64,000 bases of DNA, taken from positions 50,712-114,711 of IMG/VR virus record IMGVR_UViG_3300044647_002431. One strand, 5' to 3'. Every line of letters starts with the position of its first letter. Position 1 is the first letter of the stretch. This DNA comes from a virus. Positions 50,801 to 59,423 of this stretch are shown one piece after another. The position numbers and the translations under genes were made by a program. The notes under the pieces were generated by a model. The model had not been told where the DNA came from. It ran no database searches and saw only the letters and a program-made list of their open reading frames with translations.

Positions 50801-51385
50801 TTACTCTGTCAATTTTTTCCACTGTTCCGGGTCTGGCCTATCTTTGTCTCCTCGTTTAGCTGGACGATAATTTTTCCCTTCTTTCTTTTTTTTCTTTCTG
50901 ATATTATCCCAGAGGCCCGGCTTTTTTGCTACTGTAGTATCGGCAGCCTGAGACACATACATGACAAAATCGTGAATAGTACGCATGTAATCTTCCGTTA
51001 TGGCGATTTTACCTTGTAACCAGCTTTCTGTCAAGTTCTCTGCTACTTTTGGATTTTCAAGACTGTTCAATATTTCTGTGGCATGGGTTGCTATGGCTCT
51101 TAACGAACCTAAACTCATTTCATAAAAATCTTTTTTGTATTCCATCATCTCTTGTTCAATAGATTCCAATTCTATGTCTTCAATATTGCGAAAATCACCA
51201 TCATCTGACTTAGTTTTTTTTAAGTTTTGCAATTTTTGTTTTACTGCATAAATCTCTAGTAATTCTTTCATATCGTCAAGAGATAGCAGATCTATTCTAT
51301 CTGGACTTGTGTTTTCACAATTTTTAGAATATTCTGATGATAGAAAGTTATTTATATTGTTAAGAATGGCGTTTATACGATCCAT
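50801..51385 (-). CDS. Unknown protein with basic C-terminal tail
   Basis: A 194-aa protein: helical N-terminal two thirds, then KKPGLWDNIRKKKKKEGK and KRGDKDRPDPEQWKKLTE. This Lys-rich GLWDNIRxKK end is recurrent at the ends of small virion or scaffold proteins in T4-like phages. A structural or assembly role is likely, but not proved. Confidence 0.55.
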   Translation of the reverse strand: MDRINAILNNINNFLSSEYSKNCENTSPDRIDLLSLDDMKELLEIYAVKQKLQNLKKTKSDDGDFRNIEDIELESIEQEMMEYKKDFYEMSLGSLRAIATHATEILNSLENPKVAENLTESWLQGKIAITEDYMRTIHDFVMYVSQAADTTVAKKPGLWDNIRKKKKKEGKNYRPAKRGDKDRPDPEQWKKLTE

Positions 51386-51388
51386 GAT

Positions 51389-51973
51389 TTATACCTGTAT
51401 ACTGAGGAAGTTGTCTAGGCCCATTTGTTCAATTAACTTTAGATAGCCTTCATATAGCACTATACCATCTTCACTACCTTGTAGTAGTGGTATCATAATA
51501 TTAGCTGTCATCTCATCACCAACTGATCTAGCTGCGACTATAGTAGCCCTTTCAGCAGCGGATGCTTCTTGAACCGAAGCTAGATTATATCTAATCATAG
51601 CAAGCATATCATGTCTGCTCCAAGCTGGAGGCTGAACTACTAATGGTTGATAGTCAGCATCAAAAAATTCTAGTCTTAATAGATTAATCATAGCGTGTTT
51701 ATGTTCTTCTAGAGCGTCTGCTTTTATGACCGCTGCTAGTTTAGAATAGCCCCATCTCTCTAGATGTACAGCCTGTGCTGAAAGAACTGTTGTTTGCTGC
51801 CAGTGAATATTTAGCGATTTCTTAAGAAGTTCAACAACTTGGTCATTAGTATAATTTTTAGCTTCTTCATCAGATATCATGTCCTGATGGTCCGGTTCTT
51901 CTGCCACAATATTTTCCTTTTCTGCGATGTTTTGAGATTGTTCGCTTAATAATTCTTCTATATTTTTATTCAT
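51389..51973 (-). CDS. Bacterioferritin-fold protein with degenerate iron sites
   Basis: A 194-aa protein. After a 45-residue disordered acidic start, residues 46-193 align with bacterioferritin through helices A-D without gaps in the last three: RWGYSKL / LEEHKHA (helix B), ARSVGDEM (helix D) and LIEQMGLDNFL (closing segment, LIQKMGLQNYL in E. coli). Helix B keeps the E90-x-x-H93 iron ligands, but the Glu94, Glu127 and His130 equivalents read Val134, Ser167 and Gly170, and the haem Met is His91. A ferroxidase centre is therefore unlikely. Role unknown. Confidence 0.75.
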   Translation of the reverse strand: MNKNIEELLSEQSQNIAEKENIVAEEPDHQDMISDEEAKNYTNDQVVELLKKSLNIHWQQTTVLSAQAVHLERWGYSKLAAVIKADALEEHKHAMINLLRLEFFDADYQPLVVQPPAWSRHDMLAMIRYNLASVQEASAAERATIVAARSVGDEMTANIMIPLLQGSEDGIVLYEGYLKLIEQMGLDNFLSIQV

Positions 51974-52019
51974 AATTAAAGATCCATTTTCTTGTTAATA
52001 TATTACCCTGAATACTATT

Positions 52020-52547
52020 TCACCAAGCTTTGCAACTCCAAAATCTGGCTTTCCACTTTGGACCAGGATTATCGCAATTATGTCTAGCTCTGAAACTTTT
52101 CCTTCTTGATGGAATATGCTTCTTAATTTTCATATCTGGATCACCAAAGTTAACTTTAACAACATTACCTTTATCATTTTTTACATAGACTGAGAATTTT
52201 TTGGGACCATCTGGCGTACGAAATGGTTTATTTAAAGTTACTTTTCTATTGTTTTTTTCTGCGGCTACCAAAATATCATTATCGTCATATTGTAGAATCT
52301 CATTAACTTCAACATCCCAAACAAATTCGTCCCATTCATCGTCCCATGTATAATTAGTGGCTAATAATATATTATCTTGTATTTGATCTAATAAGGGATG
52401 ACTGGTATCATAGCCTTTGGATTGGCCTAAACAAATAGCTACTCTCTGTTTGGAATCAGGGTATTCTTTCTTCATGGTTTCATTGCCCATACATCGGGCA
52501 ACAAACTTTTGCTTGTCTTCGTTTTCTTTAGGATTGGGTATGGGCAT
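52020..52547 (-). CDS. Phage head-associated-type protein with NFGDPDMKI/CDNPGPK domain
   Basis: A 175-aa protein. The start (PNPKENEDKQKFVARCMG, with RVAICLGQ about 20 residues later) and the end (VNFGDPDMKIKKHIPSRRKS, FRARHNCDNPGPKWKARF, WSCKAW) are two recurrent phage segments, usually found in capsid or prohead-protease-linked proteins. The conserved Cys and His at the end suggest a small metal-stabilised domain. Here both occur in one short protein. Confidence 0.65.
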   Translation of the reverse strand: MPIPNPKENEDKQKFVARCMGNETMKKEYPDSKQRVAICLGQSKGYDTSHPLLDQIQDNILLATNYTWDDEWDEFVWDVEVNEILQYDDNDILVAAEKNNRKVTLNKPFRTPDGPKKFSVYVKNDKGNVVKVNFGDPDMKIKKHIPSRRKSFRARHNCDNPGPKWKARFWSCKAW

Positions 52548-52558
52548 AGTATTTCTCC

Positions 52559-53671
52559 TTATGTTTTATAGATACACCTTATCATATCTTTGGCTACTTT
52601 ATTCCAAGATAAATTTTGAGCCGTTTTTAATCCAGCTGCATTTGTTCGAATCTTGTTCTTATAAACATATCTCATATATTCAATAGCTTGGTCTTTTTCT
52701 TTTTCTCCAATTTTTGCCCAATTACCCGTTCCATGAAACCATTTTCCGTCATAAGCCTTTTCTAGTTCTGTAATATCTATCAAAAAAGCATTATCTTTAT
52801 TACAAAATTCTGTATGGGCACTATAGTTTGTTGTGATAATTGGTTTATTTAGAGCCATCATCTCTAACAAATCTAGATTCCATCCTTCTCCCCTAGACAT
52901 AAAAATTCCACAATCTGCATTAGATGCAATTTTTGCTAAATCCAGTTGTGTAGGTAATCTTGGTATAATACGTATCTTATCTTTTAATTTAGAAGAACTA
53001 TAATAACTGTGCCATTCTTCCAATTCTTTAGAAGTAAAGCAGGATTTATCTGATGAACCTGCTATCCATAGCTGGACATTATCTGTTTTGTCAAAAGCAC
53101 TATCAAATAATTCTAATAAAACATCATGTCCTTTTCTAATTTCCCATTTACCAATATTCATAAAAATAAATGGATCAGAATCTTCTTTTTCTGTACAGAA
53201 GTTGTAATCAAAAATATCTGTATCTACTCCTAGATTTACTATTTCAATAGGTCTATCAATGCCATTTGATAACAAAATATCTTTAGCCCATTGACAAGAT
53301 ACTATGAGTTTATCAGGTATGGATAGGTGTTGTTTTTCTAGCGTGCTTAGAGTATCTAATTCAAAAAATGGATAAGCTATATATTCGCCTGTTCCAATAC
53401 GTTCTAATAAATCAAACTGATGCCAGATTTTTAGACATTTAGATTCTTTATTAATGGGTTTATGTAATATTTTTTGTAGAATTTCTTTATCTGTTGGGCG
53501 ATAAAACTCCACATTTTGTAAACCTGCTATATCACTTTTTTGAGCAAGTATAGGGTATAGTGCTATGTCTACATCATTCGTGTAAAGATACTTAGAAAAA
53601 TGCCATCCAGCATTACCGTATCCTGTAAAAAATACAGGACAATGCATAATCAATTGTTCTTTGTTGTTCAT
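52559..53671 (-). CDS. GT4-type glycosyltransferase
   Basis: A 370-aa GT-B fold transferase. Seen: an N-terminal TGYGNAGWHFSKYL, the VNLGVDTDIFD hinge, then the donor half with FMNIGKWEIRKGHDVLLELF (about 168-187) and FMSRGEGWNLDLLEMMALNKP (split here as SRGEGWNLDLLEM, about 256-268), the E-x7-E motif of GT4. It is distant from the main island and may belong to a second glycosylation group (52.5-58.3 kb). Confidence 0.85.
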   Translation of the reverse strand: MNNKEQLIMHCPVFFTGYGNAGWHFSKYLYTNDVDIALYPILAQKSDIAGLQNVEFYRPTDKEILQKILHKPINKESKCLKIWHQFDLLERIGTGEYIAYPFFELDTLSTLEKQHLSIPDKLIVSCQWAKDILLSNGIDRPIEIVNLGVDTDIFDYNFCTEKEDSDPFIFMNIGKWEIRKGHDVLLELFDSAFDKTDNVQLWIAGSSDKSCFTSKELEEWHSYYSSSKLKDKIRIIPRLPTQLDLAKIASNADCGIFMSRGEGWNLDLLEMMALNKPIITTNYSAHTEFCNKDNAFLIDITELEKAYDGKWFHGTGNWAKIGEKEKDQAIEYMRYVYKNKIRTNAAGLKTAQNLSWNKVAKDMIRCIYKT

Positions 53672-53675
53672 ATAA

Positions 53676-54728
53676 TTATTTATATAGAGTATTGTGAGTA
53701 TTGTTAACTAAAATAAACGTTGTTTTTTTACCAAAATCTTTAATTTTGTTTGCTCCAATATATGTACAAGAACTACGTAATCCTCCGCAAATATCTTGTA
53801 TAACATCTTTAGCAAACCCTTTATAGTCTACTGTTACACACTTGCCTTCTGCTGTTCTATAGTCTGCTACCCCATTATGGTGTTTGTTCATAGCATTAAC
53901 GCTACTCATACCATAGTATTTGAGAGTAATTTTATTTCCAAGTTCATAAGTCCATTCTCCTTCGCACTCGTCACATCCAGCAAACATGCTTCCTAGCATG
54001 ACAAAATCAGCATTACCCCCAAAAGCTTTACATATGTCTCCGACCACCTTGCATCCTCCGTCGCTACAAATATGTCCTCCTAAGCCGTGGGCCGCGTCCG
54101 AACATTCCATCACAGCACTTAATTGTGGGTATCCCACGCCAGTTTTTAAACGAGTGGTACATACACTGCCTGAGCCTATACCGACCTTGACTATATCTAC
54201 GCCTCCATGGATAATAAGTTCTTCAGTCATTTCTGGAGTAACAACATTTCCAGCCATAATAATAGCATCAGGAAATAGAGACCTAAGCTGGCGAGCTGTC
54301 TTTACAAATTGTTCAGTATATCCATTCGCTACATCTAAACAAATATTGGGATATGGTGTTGTATTCTGAATTCTAGAGAATACTGATATACTTTTTTGTA
54401 TGTCTTTATCACTTGTTCCAACAGAGTAAAATACTAGATCCTTATTAAGAAACTCTTCTTTAAAAAAATCTACATACTGTTGTTCAGAATAGTGTTTATG
54501 TAGACATGTTATTGCTCCTTCTTTCGCTAGAGCTTTAGCCATTTCAAATGTCCCCACAGTATCCATATTGGCGACCATAATGGGTATCACTGTTAGTTTC
54601 CTATTAGAATATTTAAATTTAAATTCTCTTCTAATATTAACTTCTGATCTACTGTTTAATGCTGATCTTTTGGGTCTAATTAATACGTCGTCAAAATCTA
54701 ATTTAGTATCATTAATAATTTTTTGCAT
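53676..54728 (-). CDS. guaC: GMP reductase
   Basis: A 350-aa IMPDH/GMPR-family enzyme most like GuaC, which converts GMP to IMP with NADPH. KLDFDDVLIRPKRS (9-22), GIGSGSVCTTR with the catalytic Cys (about 181-191) and TGVGYPQLSA (about 194-203) are visible, and the length equals E. coli GuaC (347 aa); there are no CBS domains. It would recycle purine nucleotides during phage growth. Its start overlaps no gene. Confidence 0.9.
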   Translation of the reverse strand: MQKIINDTKLDFDDVLIRPKRSALNSRSEVNIRREFKFKYSNRKLTVIPIMVANMDTVGTFEMAKALAKEGAITCLHKHYSEQQYVDFFKEEFLNKDLVFYSVGTSDKDIQKSISVFSRIQNTTPYPNICLDVANGYTEQFVKTARQLRSLFPDAIIMAGNVVTPEMTEELIIHGGVDIVKVGIGSGSVCTTRLKTGVGYPQLSAVMECSDAAHGLGGHICSDGGCKVVGDICKAFGGNADFVMLGSMFAGCDECEGEWTYELGNKITLKYYGMSSVNAMNKHHNGVADYRTAEGKCVTVDYKGFAKDVIQDICGGLRSSCTYIGANKIKDFGKKTTFILVNNTHNTLYK

Positions 54729-54734
54729 AACTTA

Positions 54735-54983
54735 CTACCTAATGCACGGAGCGGTTTGAGTGAAAAGCATACCTCGTAAATAAACATTAAAATCAAATCT
54801 CTCTATTGGAATATTGTGATAATTACAATGAAATCTAAGAATTGATTCGGGATGTAATTTTTGTTCTAATTTTCCTAAATATAGAGGTAAAAAATCAAAT
54901 AAACTAGCATAGCTCTTCATAACATTATATGAGCCGTAGGCAAACAAATCAAGTAAGCCCCATACTGCCCATTGGTGTATCAT
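54735..54983 (-). CDS. Unknown 82-aa protein
   Basis: A small, aromatic-rich protein (QWAVWGLLDLFAYGSYNVMK) with no known motif. It stands at the divergent point where two plus-strand genes begin, and shares a 51-bp intergenic region with their promoter. Possible regulator or orphan. Confidence 0.5.
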   Translation of the reverse strand: MIHQWAVWGLLDLFAYGSYNVMKSYASLFDFLPLYLGKLEQKLHPESILRFHCNYHNIPIERFDFNVYLRGMLFTQTAPCIR

Positions 54984-55001
54984 ATATTAAGAAATACCCG
55001 T

Positions 55002-55032
55002 TTAACTAAATCTTTTAATGAATGGTTATAAT
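55002..55032 (+). promoter_or_regulatory. Promoter for the plus-strand gene pair
   Basis: TTAACT (55002-55007) and TATAAT (55027-55032) are 19 bp apart, with the ATG beginning 2 nt after the -10 box. This geometry again predicts a leaderless transcript. The -35 hexamer is weak (4 of 6). Confidence 0.55.
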
Positions 55033-55034
55033 TT

Positions 55035-55676
55035 ATGGTTTTCACTATAGCAACTGTTTGTGTGAATTATCTGGATTTCCTAGCTTCGGCCTATAAAGAA
55101 AATGCAGAAGCTTTGTCTGGTCATGATTATTGGGTAATTACAGATAGTAAAGATATTAAAACTCAAGAATTTTGTTCTACCAATAATATTAGCTGTCATG
55201 TCACTGATTCTTTTTACAAGAACGGAGATACCTTCAACAAGGGTGCTGCTATTAATAGCCTTTTTCTGAGTGGTAAAATAGACATAAATAGTATGGAATG
55301 GGTGCTGATGTTGGATGCTGATATTGTTGTCAAAAATCTTATACACATAGCTTGGCATTTTGATAAAGATAAGGATTGCTTATATGGTTGTGGTAGAAAG
55401 ATTTATAACACAAGAAACGATTATGCAAACAGAAACTTTGCTCAGGATATGTGTCATTTTTTGGGGTATTTTCAGCTATTCCATAAAGACAAAATACTTA
55501 AATACTTAAGTGATAATCAGGGTTTTTTGCATGAATTTAGAAATGGATCTTATTATGATCTTGAATTTGCTCAAAGGTTTGACTGTCAAAAATGCTTGCC
55601 TGGAGACGTTGATCATTTAGGGCCAGTATATTTAAATTGGGATGGTAGAATATCTCAATTATGGGAAAGCGAATAA
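55035..55676 (+). CDS. GT-A glycosyltransferase
   Basis: A 213-aa transferase: FTIATVCVNYLDFLASAYKE start, NKGAAINSLF and WVLMLDADIVV (about 89-99, DxD site), then GYFQLFHKDKILKYL and LNWDGRISQLW as acceptor elements. The combination of KGAAIN and LDADI is usual in bacterial galactosyl/glucosyltransferases. One of only two plus-strand genes in 64 kb, with its own promoter. Confidence 0.75.
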   Translation: MVFTIATVCVNYLDFLASAYKENAEALSGHDYWVITDSKDIKTQEFCSTNNISCHVTDSFYKNGDTFNKGAAINSLFLSGKIDINSMEWVLMLDADIVVKNLIHIAWHFDKDKDCLYGCGRKIYNTRNDYANRNFAQDMCHFLGYFQLFHKDKILKYLSDNQGFLHEFRNGSYYDLEFAQRFDCQKCLPGDVDHLGPVYLNWDGRISQLWESE

Positions 55677-56338
55677 TGAAAGTTTTAATATACTCTACAG
55701 ATTTGAACCATGGAAATATAAGACACCTAACTTCTTCATTGGGTGCGGAAATTTTACCAATTATACTACCATGGACTATGGACTTTTATCCAAAATCATA
55801 TTCAGTAACCCAATATATCTCTGAGATGGATCCGGAAAATTTGATATTAGTTTGTGATGCTTATGACGTATTGTGTTTAAATAATTGTTCTCTAGATAAG
55901 CTTGAGGAAAAAATAAGGTTCGATTTTGATTTAGATAAAATAACCTTTAATGCAGAGACGAGCTGTTACCCTGACTGGAGATTGGCTAAAGATTATCCTG
56001 TAGTAGATAGTAAATGGAAATATTTAAATGGTGGAATATATGTTGGTAAAGTTAAAAATATCATGTTTATGATGGATCAAGTACTACCAAAAATAAAAGG
56101 GTCTGATGAACAATTAGAATTTTCTAAATTTTTTATATCTAATCAACATTTACTAGCTCTTGATTATGAATGTAAAATATTTCAAACTCTTTATAATGGT
56201 TCTGTTGGTGGTGACATAGACATGTCTGATTTTTTAATTCAAGATAATTTAGTCTATAATAAGCATTTTAATACGCTTCCGTTGCTTTTCCACGGAAACG
56301 GAAAAGTTAATATGACTAATTTAGTTCAATATTCTTGA
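55676..56338 (+). CDS. PLOD/procollagen-galactosyltransferase-like glycosyltransferase
   Basis: A 220-aa protein whose layout follows the GT domain of lysyl hydroxylase and procollagen galactosyltransferases: LILVCDAYDVLCLNN (about 58-72), WKYLNGGIYVGKV (about 117-129), a Q/E region, CKIFQTLY and PLLFHGNGK near the end. Start 55676 shares a base with the preceding TAA and has GGGAAAG upstream. It would add a galactose- or glucose-type sugar. Its 3' end overlaps the convergent methyltransferase gene by 23 bp. Confidence 0.75.
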   Translation: MKVLIYSTDLNHGNIRHLTSSLGAEILPIILPWTMDFYPKSYSVTQYISEMDPENLILVCDAYDVLCLNNCSLDKLEEKIRFDFDLDKITFNAETSCYPDWRLAKDYPVVDSKWKYLNGGIYVGKVKNIMFMMDQVLPKIKGSDEQLEFSKFFISNQHLLALDYECKIFQTLYNGSVGGDIDMSDFLIQDNLVYNKHFNTLPLLFHGNGKVNMTNLVQYS

Positions 56339-56954
56339 AGAGAAGACCTCTGTTTAAAAAATGAAAATGAAATCTTCCATTGTCTTGTAGCTCTTTATCT
56401 TTAACTGCTTCGTTTCTTAATTCGTTTGTTTCTTCCTTAAGGAAAACAAGGTTGTTTTTTGACAAAGCATTAATCCAATATTCTTGAGTATTACAATTTA
56501 CATGATGGTGTCCAGGTTGTCCCAGGTCTGCATATGTCATACATAAATATTTGCACTTTTTAAAATCTGTCATAAAATTTATTATGTATTTTTCTTCAAT
56601 ATGTTCTACAAATTCACAAGACCATCCTAAATCAAAGGTTTTATCTATATTGGTCATGCCTCTTGAATAATCGTGAGTAATTAAGTTTTCTGGAATTAAT
56701 GATGATTGAGCAGCATTTACGCTTCCGTCAACTCCCGTTATTTCACATCCAATACTCTTGAAGTATAAAGAAGAAAAACCCCTACCACATCCTATATCCA
56801 AAACAGTTTTTATATCATATTTATTTACCAGATATGACCACATGTTTGGATAATAAGTTCCACCATCTCCTTGATCAAAAAATCCTCCTAAATGACCTTC
56901 AAGTATCATGTTTCCTAGTTTTTGTGATTTGATATCCCCTAAATTAGACATCAT
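56316..56954 (-). CDS. Class I SAM-dependent methyltransferase
   Basis: A 212-aa methyltransferase: TVLDIGCGRGFSSLYFKSIG (about 55-74) is a clear motif I, ITGVDGSV motif II and DLGWSCEFVEHIEEKYI (about 112-128) the following motif. It overlaps the chimeric gene upstream by 4 bp and the convergent plus-strand gene by 23 bp, which means the strand switch happened very close to its end. Probable target is a sugar of the small glycan group. Confidence 0.82.
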   Translation of the reverse strand: MMSNLGDIKSQKLGNMILEGHLGGFFDQGDGGTYYPNMWSYLVNKYDIKTVLDIGCGRGFSSLYFKSIGCEITGVDGSVNAAQSSLIPENLITHDYSRGMTNIDKTFDLGWSCEFVEHIEEKYIINFMTDFKKCKYLCMTYADLGQPGHHHVNCNTQEYWINALSKNNLVFLKEETNELRNEAVKDKELQDNGRFHFHFLNRGLLFKNIELN

Positions 56955-57580
56955 AGATCTCCTTCATCATGGAATGCTACAACCGAAAAATCATAGTCTG
57001 TTTCTTTTACTCTGTCGTATCCTATATCAATACAGTGTTTAAAAATTCTAAGCAAAGCATCATCGAATTCTTGGTCTGTGCTAAATTGCATAGCATCTGG
57101 AGGAGCTTTGCGTTCTGTTACACTTTTTTGTATTGCTCTTTTTCCAAAACTAATACCTGCATATTTCTCATAGTCCCTTAAAGTCCTTTCTGTTCCAAAA
57201 CCATAAGGACCAAAATCTATATCTCTTTTTCCTCCGTACATTTCAAATAGTTTGCGATTACGAAGATGGCACTCATTGTTAGGATTGCCCCATACAGGAT
57301 CATCGTCCCATTGTTTTGATCGGCCTTTTCTAGTATATTCATGCCAGCACACTACCTTGTGCGGGTGATAAATATCATAACCGTGAGTATAAGCTCTAGC
57401 TGCTATGCTAATTTCTTCACCGTGGAAATAGTAGTTGGGATCATGTGTAACTTCTTTACAGAATTGCCCAACAGTAAAAGCAAAATGAGCACTATAAAAA
57501 CGTCCTAATAAAGGCTTGTCTTTATCATCCCATAGATCGACTAACACTCCATCCATATCAAAAATAATTAATTTAATCAT
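56951..57580 (-). CDS. Chimera: HAD-type N terminus fused to the C-terminal half of a GlcNAc transferase
   Basis: A 209-aa protein. The first 15 residues (MIKLIIFDMDGVLVD) are the start of a HAD phosphatase with its DxD loop. From residue 22 it switches to a glycosyltransferase C-terminal part: FAFTVGQFCKEVTHDPN, YYFHGEEISIAARAYTHGYD and HPHKVVCWHEYTRKGR (about 33-87), the signature of the Skp1-type GlcNAc transferase family (PF11397), whose N-terminal half with the DxD site is absent. So neither enzyme is complete. It overlaps both neighbours by 4 bp, so it is translated. Confidence 0.7.
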   Translation of the reverse strand: MIKLIIFDMDGVLVDLWDDKDKPLLGRFYSAHFAFTVGQFCKEVTHDPNYYFHGEEISIAARAYTHGYDIYHPHKVVCWHEYTRKGRSKQWDDDPVWGNPNNECHLRNRKLFEMYGGKRDIDFGPYGFGTERTLRDYEKYAGISFGKRAIQKSVTERKAPPDAMQFSTDQEFDDALLRIFKHCIDIGYDRVKETDYDFSVVAFHDEGDL

Positions 57581-58287
57581 GATAATAAATCATCTGATGT
57601 GAATGGAGATCTATGATTATCATAATGCCATCCAGCCGAAGGAACCCATGTGCCGTCTTCCGCCCCTATATTTTGTATACGAGATATCATAGGTTTAACC
57701 TGATATAATTTATTTGGAATAAAAATATTATCATTAATATGACTATCCCAAGATATAGAACTATTTTCTTTATTGCAAGTTTGAATCCAATTATCTAATA
57801 ATATATCTGCTTTATGTTTCCAGAAAGCAGCACCCCAACACGTAAAATGATTTTGTTGTTCTATCTTAGAAAAATCTGATTTATTATCTAAGTCTAAGGA
57901 GATTGTTCTGTTATATCCTGTAACAGACACTATTGAACTATCATCATGAAACATTTTTAACATATCTACAAAGAATTTAATAGCGTCCTTTGACATGACA
58001 GTATCATCTTCGATATGTATCACGGAATCTTTGATAGATAGTCCATAAGATATTGCGTTCCTAGTGTTTTGATTGCATCCTACAGAAGGATTGTTTATTA
58101 GCATATGAATTTCGGTCCAATCTATAGATTTCACTAAAGTTGGAATTTCTTCAGAGTAATAGTCTATAGATATATAAATCGGAAGATAAGTTCTACAATA
58201 ATCCATACTATTTTTTATAGAATTCAGAACAGTTTTAAAATAGTTCGTTCTTTTAAAAGCTGTCATTGTTATAGCTGTGTTGGTCAT
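57577..58287 (-). CDS. GNT-I/GT2-like glycosyltransferase
   Basis: A 236-aa transferase with AITMTAFKRTNYFKTVLNSI (5-24), VIHIEDDTVMSKDAIKFF (about 87-104, EDD metal site) and FTCWGAAFWKHKADILL (about 145-161), the plan of GNT-I-like or GT2 enzymes. It overlaps the SET-domain gene upstream and the chimeric gene downstream by 4 bp each. Sugar unknown. Confidence 0.72.
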   Translation of the reverse strand: MTNTAITMTAFKRTNYFKTVLNSIKNSMDYCRTYLPIYISIDYYSEEIPTLVKSIDWTEIHMLINNPSVGCNQNTRNAISYGLSIKDSVIHIEDDTVMSKDAIKFFVDMLKMFHDDSSIVSVTGYNRTISLDLDNKSDFSKIEQQNHFTCWGAAFWKHKADILLDNWIQTCNKENSSISWDSHINDNIFIPNKLYQVKPMISRIQNIGAEDGTWVPSAGWHYDNHRSPFTSDDLLS

Positions 58288-58817
58288 TGCTGATCTCTAA
58301 TTACTTTTTTTGTCATACCAGCAAAATATCTAGATCCATAATTAGTAAAAATTTCTTGATTAGCAGATATATCTACAGAGGCTACAATGTCTACATATAA
58401 ATCTTTATGATTAAATTTCATTTCGGCATTATTTTGATCCTGATGATTATAAATCATTCCGTGACCAAGTACCATATACATAACGAATCCGTGACTCTTA
58501 CAGTCTGCACAATCACACAATGGTTTGCTATAACAGTATTTCCATATAGCTCTGTCCCCTATATATTTAGATCTAAATTCTAGAGGAACAAGTGGGCAAC
58601 GCTCTATAAGTTCAAACTGTTTAATATTTTCTGTTGCATAGACTCCTATTCCTCCAATAGTAGAGTGTCCCAATTTGGTTTTATGGATGTCAATAAACTC
58701 ATACGGAGGATTTGTAATTAATGTATTTGAGGACACATATTCTATCGACGGTGATGAATCTGGGTTCGGGGGCAACTCATAATGATTATCTTGAATATTT
58801 TTTTGTGTTTCAGACAT
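58284..58817 (-). CDS. SET-domain protein (putative lysine methyltransferase)
   Basis: A 177-aa protein with a SET domain: GGIGVYATENIKQFELIER (about 54-72), GHGMIYNHQDQNNAEM (about 118-133, NHxxxxN) and ANQEIFTNYGSRYF (about 152-165). These are the SAM- and substrate-binding parts of SET lysine methyltransferases. Such proteins are uncommon in phages. It may modify a host or virion protein. It overlaps the deoxyribosyltransferase-like gene by 8 bp. Confidence 0.82.
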   Translation of the reverse strand: MSETQKNIQDNHYELPPNPDSSPSIEYVSSNTLITNPPYEFIDIHKTKLGHSTIGGIGVYATENIKQFELIERCPLVPLEFRSKYIGDRAIWKYCYSKPLCDCADCKSHGFVMYMVLGHGMIYNHQDQNNAEMKFNHKDLYVDIVASVDISANQEIFTNYGSRYFAGMTKKVIRDQQ

Positions 58818-59364
58818 TTTTAAAGAAGTACCATCTATTAAGGGTGTTTATATTTTGATCACTATTGATATGTTTTAAATACTCATGCAGTTCTGGCCAA
58901 CTAGAAAAGAATAGACAATGAGGTATGGTTCCAAACAGCCAGTCAGGGGTAAGCTTTTTACCTTGTTCTATGTGAATTATTATAGGTTTCTTCTGTCTGT
59001 TTGCCAAAAAAATTTCTTCTAATGTTCCGCACGGATGTGTGTCTATATCAAGATTTACAACTAAAAAATCACAAATATCAACCATTCTAAGATCAACAGA
59101 TCTAATGGTTTTCATTAATTTAGTCAATTCATCATACTGACCATTTGATTTTAATTGTTGTTTATACTGGATAATATCTGGTGTTTCTAGGCCAACATCT
59201 GTTGGTTTTTTAAGTGGATTAAATACGGATACTCCAAAATTTTCTAAAATCGGAGTAATATTATCTCTCCACGTAGCACCCCTATCCTTCACACGATCCA
59301 TCGCTCCTGCTAAATAACATCTTTGACCATTCAGTCTATTAAGAGTTGGCTTTATAGAGTCCAT
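58810..59364 (-). CDS. Nucleoside 2-deoxyribosyltransferase-like protein
   Basis: A 184-aa protein of the NDT/MazG-linked fold: CYLAGAMDRVKDRGATWRD (16-34) and FNPLKKPTD, then VDICDFLVVNLD (catalytic Glu side, about 95-106) and THPCGTLEEIFLANRQKKP (about 109-127). It would swap bases on deoxynucleosides or hydrolyse modified dNMPs. No mod-base enzyme is in the window, so the substrate is unknown. Confidence 0.72.
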   Translation of the reverse strand: MDSIKPTLNRLNGQRCYLAGAMDRVKDRGATWRDNITPILENFGVSVFNPLKKPTDVGLETPDIIQYKQQLKSNGQYDELTKLMKTIRSVDLRMVDICDFLVVNLDIDTHPCGTLEEIFLANRQKKPIIIHIEQGKKLTPDWLFGTIPHCLFFSSWPELHEYLKHINSDQNINTLNRWYFFKNV

Positions 59365-59423
59365 GTAAAAATCCTAAAATAATACTAATTATTAGTGCAT
59401 AATAATATATGATATTCATGTGA

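Noticed and set aside
53986-54369. 127-codon plus-strand frame opposite guaC
   Set aside because: Shadow of a conserved enzyme gene; composition rich in Pro/Ser typical of antisense frames.
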